Origin: Petrotoga mobilis SJ95
Lineage (GTDB): Bacteria; Thermotogota; Thermotogae; Petrotogales; Petrotogaceae
Length of the DNA: 64,000 bases
Assembly (NCBI RefSeq): GCF_000018605.1
Contig: NC_010003.1
Span: 1,278,501 to 1,342,500 of the forward strand
Reading direction: 5' to 3'
Part shown: positions 35,984 to 43,845 of the stretch, in pieces
Position numbering within the stretch: position 1 is the first letter of the stretch
How the letters are laid out: every line of letters begins with the position of its first letter
Program-made: the position numbers and the translations under genes
The notes under the pieces: model-generated
Databases searched by the model: none
Told to the model about the DNA's origin: nothing
What the model saw: the letters and a program-made list of their open reading frames with translations, nothing else

Positions 35984-36769
35984 TTACTTTAAAAGATCTC
36001 CCTTATACTGATACTTCAAATATGCCTCATAACTCCATGGGCAAGTTTTTTGAAAAAATAGTGCCAAAGCCTTAGCGTACTCTTGAATTTCCCATTGTGC
36101 GTGAGAAGACGCCCTTAAATCCAAGAAATGCATTAATGCTCGGGCATTGGTAGTTAAATAAAACTCAGTGTATTCCCCTACGGGTAGTATAATACGTGCC
36201 ATTTCTCTAGCTACACCCATATTTATAAGTTTTTCATAAGCCTCGTAACTTTTTTGGTAAACTTCTTCTATAATTTCAAGAGCCTCTTCCTTATTTGCCG
36301 TGAGGCTGCCTTCTTTCCCTTGTTCATCAGAGTATGTATTACTACTCTGTTTGTCTTTTGTATCCTGTACTCTGATATGGTCAGGGACATAAAACTCGTT
36401 GACGTTTTTTGAGGTGTATCTTCTGCTTATCTCATTGGGAGACATTCCTATCCTATGGCGAAACCATTGCCTAACAACAAAGATGGGTGCTTTTACATGA
36501 AATGTAAAAGTAATATGTTCAAAGGGAGAGAGATGCCCATGTTCCATCAAGTAGTCTATGAGTTTCCTATCTTTCTCATCGGTAGATATATCTTTTCCGT
36601 GTGAGACTCTGGCAGCCCTAACCGCTGATCTGTCATCTCCCATCATATCAACAAGGGTAACAAAGCCTTTATCAAGCACTTTGATAGATTCCTTACCTGC
36701 CGTGAGGCTGTCTTTCCTTGAACCCCCTTCGGGGCGTTTGGGGTTATTTTCTTCATCGGTTATAGTCAA
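35984..36769 (-). CDS. thyX: Flavin-dependent thymidylate synthase with repeat insertions
   Basis: Makes dTMP from dUMP with FAD and methylenetetrahydrofolate. Motifs: [35 protein letters not shown] with the ThyX motif region [15 protein letters not shown], and [24 protein letters not shown]. The protein has 261 residues, longer than the Thermotoga enzyme (about 220, from memory). The extra length comes from two repeat-derived stretches. Residues 9-28 ([20 protein letters not shown]) precede the normal start region [10 protein letters not shown] shorter [12 protein letters not shown] lies in the variable loop after [13 protein letters not shown]. Both keep the reading frame. It overlaps the TPR gene by 4 bases. 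Confidence 0.93.
   Translation of the reverse strand: MTITDEENNPKRPEGGSRKDSLTAGKESIKVLDKGFVTLVDMMGDDRSAVRAARVSHGKDISTDEKDRKLIDYLMEHGHLSPFEHITFTFHVKAPIFVVRQWFRHRIGMSPNEISRRYTSKNVNEFYVPDHIRVQDTKDKQSSNTYSDEQGKEGSLTANKEEALEIIEEVYQKSYEAYEKLINMGVAREMARIILPVGEYTEFYLTTNARALMHFLDLRASSHAQWEIQEYAKALALFFQKTCPWSYEAYLKYQYKGDLLK
36281..36330 (-). repeat. In-frame repeat, copy C (inside thyX)
   Basis: The minus-strand segment AAGGCAGCCTCACGGCAAAT, followed by AAGGAAG, matches the core of copies A and B. It encodes [12 protein letters not shown] in an exposed loop of ThyX. The palindromic left part of the repeat is missing here. Confidence 0.7.
36690..36748 (-). repeat. In-frame repeat, copy A (thyX N-terminus)
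   Basis: On the minus strand AACCCCAAACGCCCCGAAGG, then GGGTTCAAGGAAAGACAGCC, then TCACGGCAGGTAAGGAA. It contains the palindrome CCCCGAAGGGG. It encodes [19 protein letters not shown]. Confidence 0.85.
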
Positions 36770-37971
36770 TTTTTTTCCTCCTTACTTGTCGTGAGGCTGT
36801 CTTCCTTTGAACCCCCTTCGGGGCGCTTGAGGTTGCTTCCCTTACTACCAAATCTGAATACTATATAGAATATAGCCAAAATCACTATAAATAATGGCAA
36901 CAGCGTGGTCAAAAAATTTCTCGTAGTGAGTTTTCTGTCTATAGTGTTCAGAGTTTCTTTTAAATCAGAGTTATCTGGATCGTACATGAGCGCTTTGGTT
37001 AAATAAATTCTTGAAATTGTCAAATTGTCAGTGGTGGATCTATTACTCTCGTACAAAGTTGTTCCAAGTTTAGCTAAAGCTTCTGCATTCTCAGGATCGA
37101 GATCGATAGCGGTTTTATAATAATTGATCTTCTGAGAGTTCGTTTCCGAAATATCGCCCAAAAGCTCATAACTTTTCGATAGAACAGCTTTTTTATTAGA
37201 ATTTTGAAGAATCCAGTCGACAATTTTTCTTGATTCTGATTTTTCATCCAAATTGTAATACGAAAGGGCTATTAAAAACATGATCCTTTCATCTTTTTGT
37301 GAAAGATTCACATAGTTCATTGATAGTTGTTTAACGTCTTCATACTTGCCTAATTCAAACGCTTCAATTATCAGTAATTCATGAATGTCTCTGTTTAAGG
37401 GATAAGAGAAATGAACTTTTTCCAAATTTTTGAATATATTCTCTTTTTCTTGAGGGCTCGCCGTTTCCCACATTAGAACCGATCTGTAATAAGTAGAGAA
37501 AGGATTCTCCCCAATTGTTTCCTCTATTATATCAATGGAACTTAAAATTTTCTTAAACGCTTCGGTATTTTTGGATTTTTGGTACACTTCATAATTCATT
37601 AAAACATTGAGGGCGTTAACGATCACAGAATTTGGATAATTATTGGTTAATATCTCAATTCTATTGATACTTTCTACTTCGTTACCGGGAAAGTATTCAG
37701 AAAGAACGTTCAAAGCTGCTGAATCATCGGGTTTTAAAGAAGGAAGAATATAAGGCATAGTTTGATTAGCAGCTGTTTTGTATTCTTCGTTACCTGTTTC
37801 ATAATATTTTAAATATAAGCCTAAAACGTTTAAACTTCTTTGGGATGATACTAATAATTGGTCACTATCAAAATTGTAAACATAGCTGTCCAAATTACCA
37901 GCATAGATATTCAAAGTTATAAAAAAAATGCAAAGTATTAGAAATGATATTTTTTTAAGAAGTCGAAGCAT
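36766..37971 (-). CDS. TPR-repeat membrane-anchored protein
   Basis: A 401-residue protein: signal peptide or anchor at residues 5-24 ([17 protein letters not shown]), helical repeats through residues 30-340 including typical TPR units ([58 protein letters not shown]), then a transmembrane segment near residue 350-372 ([18 protein letters not shown]). The cytosolic-side tail carries the in-frame repeat [19 protein letters not shown]. Function is unknown; TPR proteins mediate protein contacts. AGGAGAA precedes ATG. Confidence 0.8.
   Translation of the reverse strand: MLRLLKKISFLILCIFFITLNIYAGNLDSYVYNFDSDQLLVSSQRSLNVLGLYLKYYETGNEEYKTAANQTMPYILPSLKPDDSAALNVLSEYFPGNEVESINRIEILTNNYPNSVIVNALNVLMNYEVYQKSKNTEAFKKILSSIDIIEETIGENPFSTYYRSVLMWETASPQEKENIFKNLEKVHFSYPLNRDIHELLIIEAFELGKYEDVKQLSMNYVNLSQKDERIMFLIALSYYNLDEKSESRKIVDWILQNSNKKAVLSKSYELLGDISETNSQKINYYKTAIDLDPENAEALAKLGTTLYESNRSTTDNLTISRIYLTKALMYDPDNSDLKETLNTIDRKLTTRNFLTTLLPLFIVILAIFYIVFRFGSKGSNLKRPEGGSKEDSLTTSKEEKN
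36784..36835 (-). repeat. In-frame repeat, copy B (TPR protein C-terminus)
   Basis: On the minus strand AACCTCAAGCGCCCCGAAGG, then GGGTTCAAAGGAAGACAGCC, then TCACGACAAGTAAGGAGG. About 88 per cent identical to copy A by eye, and separated from it by only about 40 bases. It encodes [20 protein letters not shown], the last residues of the protein. Confidence 0.85.
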
Positions 37972-37994
37972 GTGTCAGTTCTCCTAATTATTTT

Positions 37995-38235
37995 TTAGCG
38001 CCCCTTCGCCCCGCAGCCCACCCATAAGGAAAAGAGATCTTTCCCTTTCACACCGCTCCCCACCCGTTTTAAGGAAGGGACCTGCGGTCCCTTAACCCAG
38101 CTTGCCTACCATTATGGAAGGGACCTGCGGTCCCTTAGACTTTGGTGGGGGAGTGCTCCACCCTGTGACCCTTCTAAAATCAAAAACTTTTTTATAAAAC
38201 TATCTATAGTCCCCTTCGTCTCGTGACCCGCCCTG
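37995..38235 (-). repeat. GC-rich repeat block between fapA and the TPR gene
   Basis: GCGCCCCTTCGCCCCGCAGC unit (plus strand), a CACCGCTCCCCACCC unit, two GGGACCTGCGGTCCC palindromes, the linker TTAACCCAGCTTGCCTACCA, and GTGCTCCACCCTGTGACCC. No gene is seen. Confidence 0.8.
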
Positions 38236-38240
38236 GCTGT

Positions 38241-39629
38241 TTATCGGGAAACATTTGATTCCGATTGATAACCGTGAGGAACTATTTCATCATCCTCGAG
38301 TTGGAACACTACCTTGGTAATTGGCTTTGTCGGCATAAATTTTTTCTTGTGTATGATTATTTCAGTTCCGGGATATGCCACTTTTTTTGCGATGATAAAG
38401 GCAGATTCTTTAGATGATTGGATTTTATTTTTAATCATTTCGAGCTTTTCTTCATCATCCTTTACCTCTGACATGAGCATTTTATAGGTGTTGAAAGATT
38501 TCTTGTAGTATTCTAACCTGGCTTCGTCTATTTTGCCTTTTTCTTTTAGAGCTTGGATTCCTTTGATTATAGAATTGAGTTTCCTAAGATTCTCCATATC
38601 GAGGGCAATTTTTTGCTCTAATTTGATTAACTCTTCGTTTAGATCAGGTAAAACCCCCACTTCACAGACAGTTCTAACACCCATTTCACTTCCTAAAATT
38701 TCCGCTTCGATAAGGTTAGTGGCTAAAATATATCCACCAGAAATCTTTCCAGCTCCTCCTTCAACAATGACGTGTTTCCCTGCCTTGATGTTAGAGTTGA
38801 CGATGGCTGTTTTAACAATTACATCTTCTTCCGCTTCAATATTGGCGTTTTCAACGTAGTTGCATCTTAAAATTTTAACTTTTATAGAACTTTTACCTGC
38901 ACCTTTTATTCCGAATATGGTGGCTTCCCCTTCACAAAACACTGAAGCGGATTCAACTACACCTTTGATCTCTAAATAAGTAGTAGCTTCAACATGAAAA
39001 CCTGATTTAACATCCCCATCGATGATTAACTTCCCGGGGAAACGCACATTACCCGTAGAATAGTCTATATTTCCTTCTATCTTATGCTCGTCAGAAACAT
39101 CTAAATTTATCTCACCATTCGATGTTTCTTTACTGACAAACTTTCCATCTATCTTTGAAATTATTTTATTGTTGTTTACTTCAACGTTATTACCTAGCTT
39201 TAGTTTTAACTCTTTTCCCACAATACCTTCGATCTTTTCCCCCCGTACTGTTCTTCCTGGTTCGCCTTGCGTTGGAGGAATTATCTCAGCCAATATATCT
39301 CCTCTTTTTACTATTATCAATTGGCTACTTTCTTTTAAGTCAACATAGCTATTTTCGGTACTGTTAAGCTTTTCTTCAATATTTTGCTGAAAGATTAGCT
39401 GTGCGTCCTTTCCAACCTTGGGTGGTATTCCATATGCAACAACGTATTCCTTATCAAATCTAGGTTCAGAGACGATTTCTTCAATAGTTTCTGATTTTAT
39501 TCCTACTATCACACTTTTATCTTTTAGAAAAGCCTTTATTCCGCCAATAGTAGGTGGACGCCCATCGTCTATTAATTTCAAAGATGCCACCATTCCATCT
39601 TCAGAGATACGCAGATCGTATTTAGCCAA
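38241..39629 (-). CDS. FapA (DUF342) family protein
   Basis: A 462-residue protein of the flagellar assembly protein A family. The N-terminal FapA domain covers residues 1-170 (GDILAEIIPPTQGEPGRTVRGEKI is its signature). A right-handed beta-helix follows at about 170-325 (GNIDYSTGNVRFPGKLIIDG, EDVIVKTAIVNSNIKAGKHV). A coiled coil covers about 325-410 (LNEELIKLEQKIALDMENLR). Petrotoga flagella have been described, but no flagellar genes are nearby, so the name should not be taken as function. Related proteins bind polymers or cell-surface parts in other bacteria. Confidence 0.85.
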   Translation of the reverse strand: MAKYDLRISEDGMVASLKLIDDGRPPTIGGIKAFLKDKSVIVGIKSETIEEIVSEPRFDKEYVVAYGIPPKVGKDAQLIFQQNIEEKLNSTENSYVDLKESSQLIIVKRGDILAEIIPPTQGEPGRTVRGEKIEGIVGKELKLKLGNNVEVNNNKIISKIDGKFVSKETSNGEINLDVSDEHKIEGNIDYSTGNVRFPGKLIIDGDVKSGFHVEATTYLEIKGVVESASVFCEGEATIFGIKGAGKSSIKVKILRCNYVENANIEAEEDVIVKTAIVNSNIKAGKHVIVEGGAGKISGGYILATNLIEAEILGSEMGVRTVCEVGVLPDLNEELIKLEQKIALDMENLRKLNSIIKGIQALKEKGKIDEARLEYYKKSFNTYKMLMSEVKDDEEKLEMIKNKIQSSKESAFIIAKKVAYPGTEIIIHKKKFMPTKPITKVVFQLEDDEIVPHGYQSESNVSR

Positions 39630-39646
39630 TCTAGACTACCTCTCTT

Positions 39647-40453
39647 TCACCATAATATTACTTTCCCTTTCCAATTATCTATCTTGTATCTGGAACTTGT
39701 AAAGATGTTAAAATCTTGGGCTATTTCTTTTTTTATTAAGATGATTTGAGGTTTCAAATATTTAAAAAATTGCAAACCAACCTTTTCTAAAAACTTTGCT
39801 GGAATATCTTGTGGAATTCTAAGCAAGTCTTTTTTGTAATATTTAAAGTATTTTTGGGTTAATTCTTCTCCAAGTATCTCAACTAAACTCTTGTAATTTT
39901 TCTGTTTGGACTCCTCTTCGTATCTTTTTGATTCTTCTAAAGAAAAAGAGCAACCACAGTAATTTTGGCGATAAATATTGTAAGTTTTACATATTTGTGC
40001 TGCCATATGAACACCATTATTCGATCTGAAATTTACATACTTAAAAGACGGATTTTCTTCCATATCCAAATTATCAGTTATTTCTAAAATATCGTCATGA
40101 GACTTTCTAGGGGAAGCAAGAAGAGTCGTTGAATAGATAGAAAAATTCATCCGTTTAGCTTCAGATTTGGTCTTTTCAAGCCTCAACTTCATACATTCAT
40201 AACATCTGTTCGGGCTGTGTTCTTTCCCCTTTATACGTTCTAAAAACTTATCAGGTTCATAATCTCCTACGTAGAGTTGGAACCCCCAAATATCTCTTAA
40301 TTTTTTAACTTCCTCAAATCTCTTGGAATATTCTTGAAGGGGATAAATATTGGGGTTGTAAAAAAATACAACAGGTTCGAATCCCTGTTCTACTAATTTC
40401 CTGTAAGAAACCGTTAGATCAGGTGCACAGCAAACATGTAAGAAAATCTTCAA
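39647..40453 (-). CDS. queH: Epoxyqueuosine reductase QueH
   Basis: Reduces epoxyqueuosine to queuosine in tRNA. It has the QueH set of paired cysteines: HVCCAPDLT (res 7-15), NRCYECMKLRLE (about 83-94) and NYCGCSFSLEES (about 160). These bind an iron-sulfur cluster and a second metal site in the Thermotoga enzyme. 268 residues. It overlaps the ComEA-like gene by 4 bases. Confidence 0.92.
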   Translation of the reverse strand: MKIFLHVCCAPDLTVSYRKLVEQGFEPVVFFYNPNIYPLQEYSKRFEEVKKLRDIWGFQLYVGDYEPDKFLERIKGKEHSPNRCYECMKLRLEKTKSEAKRMNFSIYSTTLLASPRKSHDDILEITDNLDMEENPSFKYVNFRSNNGVHMAAQICKTYNIYRQNYCGCSFSLEESKRYEEESKQKNYKSLVEILGEELTQKYFKYYKKDLLRIPQDIPAKFLEKVGLQFFKYLKPQIILIKKEIAQDFNIFTSSRYKIDNWKGKVILW

Positions 40454-40965
40454 AATTCTATCTTCCCTTCTATTTTTTCTATCGTAGATGATGGAATACC
40501 TAATTTCTTTAGATCATCTAAAGAGCTAATAGGTTTAATAGCCCTATACTCGATAATTTTCTGGGCAGAAACTTTTCCTATTCCAGGTAAACTTTCCAAT
40601 TCTTCACTGGATGCTTCATTTATATTTATTTTTTCATCAACAATTTCATAAATAACCTCTGAAAGATAAATATAATCTTTAATATTTGAAAATGTTTTTT
40701 CACCGATCCCAGAAACGTTCATAATATCTTCTATTTCTCTAAAACCCTTCTCTTGCCTATAATTTATAATCGCTTGTGCCTTGGCGGGTCCGATTCCAGG
40801 TAATCTGATCAACTCTTCAACTGACGCCGTCAAAAGGTCTATTTTATTTTCCTGATAAGAATTAAGTCTATCCTCTTCACCCGATTGATATCGATCAACC
40901 GTTAAAATTCCAAGCAAAATTATTACAATTATACTTAATACTGGGAAAAGAAGCTTTTTTCTCAT
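40450..40965 (-). CDS. ComEA-like helix-hairpin-helix protein
   Basis: A 171-residue protein: transmembrane anchor at residues 4-24 (LLFPVLSIIVIILLGILTV), then two ComEA-type double HhH modules, LIRLPGIGPAKAQAIINYR with VSGIGEKTFSNI, and LESLPGIGKVSAQKIIEYR with LGIPSSTIEKI. ComEA binds double-stranded DNA at the envelope during natural transformation. No other com gene lies nearby, so a competence role is only suggested. Confidence 0.85.
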   Translation of the reverse strand: MRKKLLFPVLSIIVIILLGILTVDRYQSGEEDRLNSYQENKIDLLTASVEELIRLPGIGPAKAQAIINYRQEKGFREIEDIMNVSGIGEKTFSNIKDYIYLSEVIYEIVDEKININEASSEELESLPGIGKVSAQKIIEYRAIKPISSLDDLKKLGIPSSTIEKIEGKIEF

Positions 40966-41726
40966 TCAGTTTCTACTCCGGTAAAGTAGATACCTTTAGT
41001 GAATCTGTCTGCTATACTCAGTCCAGTTAATTCAAAAACAAGCTCTTCATCCATGTTTTTCAAATAAGTTTGTGCCTCGTTGTAGTCGTCAAACAGGCCC
41101 ACGAGTATCGCCCAATAATCTTCATTACTCTGTTGAAACTTACCGTTGAAAACAAAAGCGGGGATACCCCCTTGTCTTAACGCCATCGTAGGGAACATAG
41201 CTGGTGCTGGAGTAGTGTATAGGTAAATTTGAATGGAAAATAAGTACTGCTCTTCTGCTTCCCCTTCCAAAGAATAATCCGAACGGTACAAGTAATACTT
41301 GTCCCTATTTTGAAAAACAAAGTAAGGTATATCGTTGTTTAAAGCGTACAACGCCTCTTCAAAAACCTCGCGTTGATCGTAAAAAACTTTTACGGCACCT
41401 TCATTGTAGGGCTTTAACATTGTAACCGAGTTATTTAGCAATACTTGGTAATCAAGTTCTTGGATAGTGTAACTTGCCCTTGCCATTGTATTGCCAATCT
41501 CAATCTGTGGCAATACCAAGTCTTCTAACACCGCAGATTGGGAAGCTGATTCAACTTCGTTTAGTGTGTTTAGTTGATTATTATCTAACTCTTCTATTTT
41601 AAGCTCAAGATTTTTCATCTGGTTTTTTAAATATATCGTATACGTTGTCAGTGCGAAGGTTATCAAAGGTAAAATAAAAACAAGGATTAAAATAACTGAG
41701 AACCAAGGCGAATTATTTTTTGCCAT
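40962..41726 (-). CDS. Membrane-anchored protein, possible SPOR-like C-terminus
   Basis: A 254-residue protein I do not recognise as a named family. Residues 10-32 form a transmembrane anchor, followed by a short coiled coil (NQMKNLELKIEELDNNQLNT). The C-terminal third (AILVGLFDDYNEAQTYLKNM) resembles the SPOR domain pattern of peptidoglycan-binding proteins. It overlaps the ComEA-like gene, suggesting a shared envelope role. Weakly supported beyond topology. Confidence 0.6.
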   Translation of the reverse strand: MAKNNSPWFSVILILVFILPLITFALTTYTIYLKNQMKNLELKIEELDNNQLNTLNEVESASQSAVLEDLVLPQIEIGNTMARASYTIQELDYQVLLNNSVTMLKPYNEGAVKVFYDQREVFEEALYALNNDIPYFVFQNRDKYYLYRSDYSLEGEAEEQYLFSIQIYLYTTPAPAMFPTMALRQGGIPAFVFNGKFQQSNEDYWAILVGLFDDYNEAQTYLKNMDEELVFELTGLSIADRFTKGIYFTGVETE

Positions 41727-41729
41727 TGA

Positions 41730-42719
41730 CTACACACCTCTCAAAAGAGACTTAAACTCCAAAAGAAGATCTTTCAGCTCGCCAAAATTCAAAAGCAAAT
41801 CCACAAAGCCATCCTCTTTAAGTAATATTTCTCTTATAGGCACGTTGTTCACTTTAGCCTTGATATTTTGGATTTTTGATGATTTCAGATCTTCGAAACT
41901 TCTGATCTTTTCAAATATCTCTTGAAAACTTTCTTCATGTATATAGCCGAATTTAAAACTCAAATACAAAAGAAACGCAAAAGACAAACTCTCGCTTTGA
42001 ACGAAATCAGATTTTACGGAGGTATCTGCTATATATTTCATCAATTTGGTCCCAGGGAAAGGTAAATCATTAGAATAAAGCGATAAAACAAACTTAACAG
42101 CAGAATAAAGATAATCCTCTAAATCTAAACGGATGAAATTTTTGGAATACTTCAAAGATAAGCTGGCAAAGTTATTATCGAATAGAAGCCCCAAAATATA
42201 CCCCAAGAAAAAATGGTTTTTCATATCTTTTTTATCTAAAAATTTGCAAAAATACGGATCTATATACACTAGATCGGGATAACCTCTTACCTTCAAAAAA
42301 TTCCTAGTGTAATTCATATCTAAATAGAACTCTCCCGAAACGGGTAAATATATCATAGAAGACAGCGTTGTTGGCATAACTGTGAGGGTCCCGGTTGGAA
42401 AATCCAAAGTATGAAAAACGTAGCCAACCATATCTATCAAGGAACCTCCACCTATCACCACTAAATTGCTGTAACTACCTTCCACAATGACCTTACAAAG
42501 TTCTAAATATTTATCGAAATACTTGGTCTCATTGCCACCTTTTACATAAAAGATATTTTTATCAGTGCCTGGATTTAAATGATTTTTCAAATTGGAATCA
42601 ATTATCATCAAAGTCCCGTATTTCGACGCGTATCTTTTGGAAAATTCTTTGTAATACCCTTGGCTTATATTAATATTAATGTCTTTTTCAATACCCTTTG
42701 AAAAACTAATACTTTTCAT
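41730..42719 (-). CDS. Degenerate 3-dehydroquinate-synthase-like protein
   Basis: A 329-residue paralogue of the dehydroquinate synthase fold. LVVIGGGSLIDMVGYVFHTL and TLTVMPTTLSSMI align with GIGGGTITDFTGFVGSTY and FYPTTLLSQID of AroB, and PDLVYIDPYFCKFLD with IEVVIDPLSILSLD. Key residues are gone: the DAAIGGK loop reads YLPVSGE, the metal-ligand motif EGLIEGYK reads LGYILGLL, and NLGHTLGHAFE and the later His motif are not found. It is therefore probably not a dehydroquinate synthase. ATG at 42719 with AAGGAC upstream was preferred over an earlier codon inside rpiB. Function unknown. Confidence 0.75.
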   Translation of the reverse strand: MKSISFSKGIEKDININISQGYYKEFSKRYASKYGTLMIIDSNLKNHLNPGTDKNIFYVKGGNETKYFDKYLELCKVIVEGSYSNLVVIGGGSLIDMVGYVFHTLDFPTGTLTVMPTTLSSMIYLPVSGEFYLDMNYTRNFLKVRGYPDLVYIDPYFCKFLDKKDMKNHFFLGYILGLLFDNNFASLSLKYSKNFIRLDLEDYLYSAVKFVLSLYSNDLPFPGTKLMKYIADTSVKSDFVQSESLSFAFLLYLSFKFGYIHEESFQEIFEKIRSFEDLKSSKIQNIKAKVNNVPIREILLKEDGFVDLLLNFGELKDLLLEFKSLLRGV

Positions 42720-42732
42720 TTTTTTGTCCTTT

Positions 42733-43167
42733 TTACTTGATTTCGTCGATTTTATCGACACGCCTTTTATGCCTTCCACCTTCAAAATCTGTCGATAAAA
42801 ACTTCACTACGGTCCAAATGGCTAAATCGATGCCCATAAGCCTACCTGCCAAAACCAAAACGTTGGCGTCGTTATGTTTTCTGGCGTATTCTGCCATCGA
42901 TGGATACAAGCAAAGAGCGCCTCTAACGCCTTTGACTTTGTTCACTGCGATTGACATACCTATTCCAGTACCACAGATACCAATGCCGAAGTCAGCTTCA
43001 CCTTTGGTTACCTTTTCACCAAGTTTTTTGGCATAATCAGGATAATCGACACTGGCATTGGAATTAGTTCCCAAATCTATTATATTGAATTTTTTCTCTA
43101 AAAGATAATTCTTAAGCTGTTCTTTCATCTCATATCCGGCATGATCGGAGGCAATTGCAATTTTCAT
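42733..43167 (-). CDS. rpiB: Ribose-5-phosphate isomerase B
   Basis: Interconverts ribose-5-phosphate and ribulose-5-phosphate. MKIAIASDHAGYEMKEQL, DYPDYAKKLGEKV, GIGICGTGIGMSIAVNKVKGVRGAL (catalytic Cys in GICGTG), and ARKHNDANVLVLAGR are the RpiB motifs. 144 residues, normal. It lies between lexA and the degenerate AroB-like gene. Confidence 0.96.
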   Translation of the reverse strand: MKIAIASDHAGYEMKEQLKNYLLEKKFNIIDLGTNSNASVDYPDYAKKLGEKVTKGEADFGIGICGTGIGMSIAVNKVKGVRGALCLYPSMAEYARKHNDANVLVLAGRLMGIDLAIWTVVKFLSTDFEGGRHKRRVDKIDEIK

Positions 43168-43183
43168 GAAAATTCGCTCCTTT

Positions 43184-43801
43184 TTATAGCACTCTTATTA
43201 AGCCAACCATTTTTCCTTGTATCTTTAAATGATCAGCTTTGACCTTTATCTCTTTCATACTTTTATTCTCTGGGATAAGTAGCACTTCGTCTTCATTGAG
43301 TCTTTTGTACCTTTTAAGTGTTGCATCGTTTCCATCAATCAATGCAACCACTATGTCTCCATCCATTGCGTAATCTTGTTTACGTATTAAAACAAAATCC
43401 CCGCTTTTGATCTGTGCTTCTATCATCGAATTTCCTTCAACTCTGAGTGAAAAATATTCGTAATTTTTAGGGAAAAAATTGGTAGGTATGGGAATATAAT
43501 CGCTAATTGTTTGTATAGCCTCAATGGCATCTCCTGCTGCTATCTTTCCTGAAACAGGAGCCAAAGTCTCAGTGGCAAAAATTTCTCCCGATTTTGGCAT
43601 CATCTTTATTCCGCGTGAGACGTTTTTACGCTCTATATAACCCTTTTTTTCTAAAATTATGAGATGCTTATGTGCCGCTCTAGGGCTTTTAAAATTAAAA
43701 TGTTTCATAATATCTCTGATACTTGGAGCAAAACCGTTTTTTTCCATATAAGATTTTATGAAGTCCAGGACCTGTGACTGCCTTTTTGTCAATTCCTCCA
43801 T
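43184..43801 (-). CDS. lexA: LexA repressor
   Basis: SOS repressor with self-cleavage. N-terminal winged helix: LTKRQSQVLDFIKSYMEKNGFAPSIRDIMKHF and SPRAAHKHLIILEKKGYI. The cleavage site is the Ala-Gly in KIAAGDAIEA; the Ser-Lys dyad lies in VEGNSMIEAQI and DGNDATLKRYKR. ATG at 43801 has AAGGGG eight bases upstream; the ATG at 43819 has no ribosome site. It follows gyrA. Confidence 0.95.
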   Translation of the reverse strand: MEELTKRQSQVLDFIKSYMEKNGFAPSIRDIMKHFNFKSPRAAHKHLIILEKKGYIERKNVSRGIKMMPKSGEIFATETLAPVSGKIAAGDAIEAIQTISDYIPIPTNFFPKNYEYFSLRVEGNSMIEAQIKSGDFVLIRKQDYAMDGDIVVALIDGNDATLKRYKRLNEDEVLLIPENKSMKEIKVKADHLKIQGKMVGLIRVL

Positions 43802-43822
43802 CTTTTTAACCCCTTCCATGCT

Positions 43823-43840
43823 TAATAATTATAATTATTA
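43823..43840. promoter_or_regulatory. 18-bp perfect palindrome upstream of lexA
   Basis: TAATAATTATAATTATTA, exactly self-complementary, in the 44-base gap between gyrA and lexA. It may be a LexA autoregulatory site, but AT-rich palindromes arise easily and no second copy was found. Confidence 0.35.
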
Positions 43841-43845
43841 TAACA

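Noticed and set aside
43823-43840. Confident LexA box
   Set aside because: The palindrome is all A and T and occurs once; without a known LexA consensus for this genus it is only a weak candidate.
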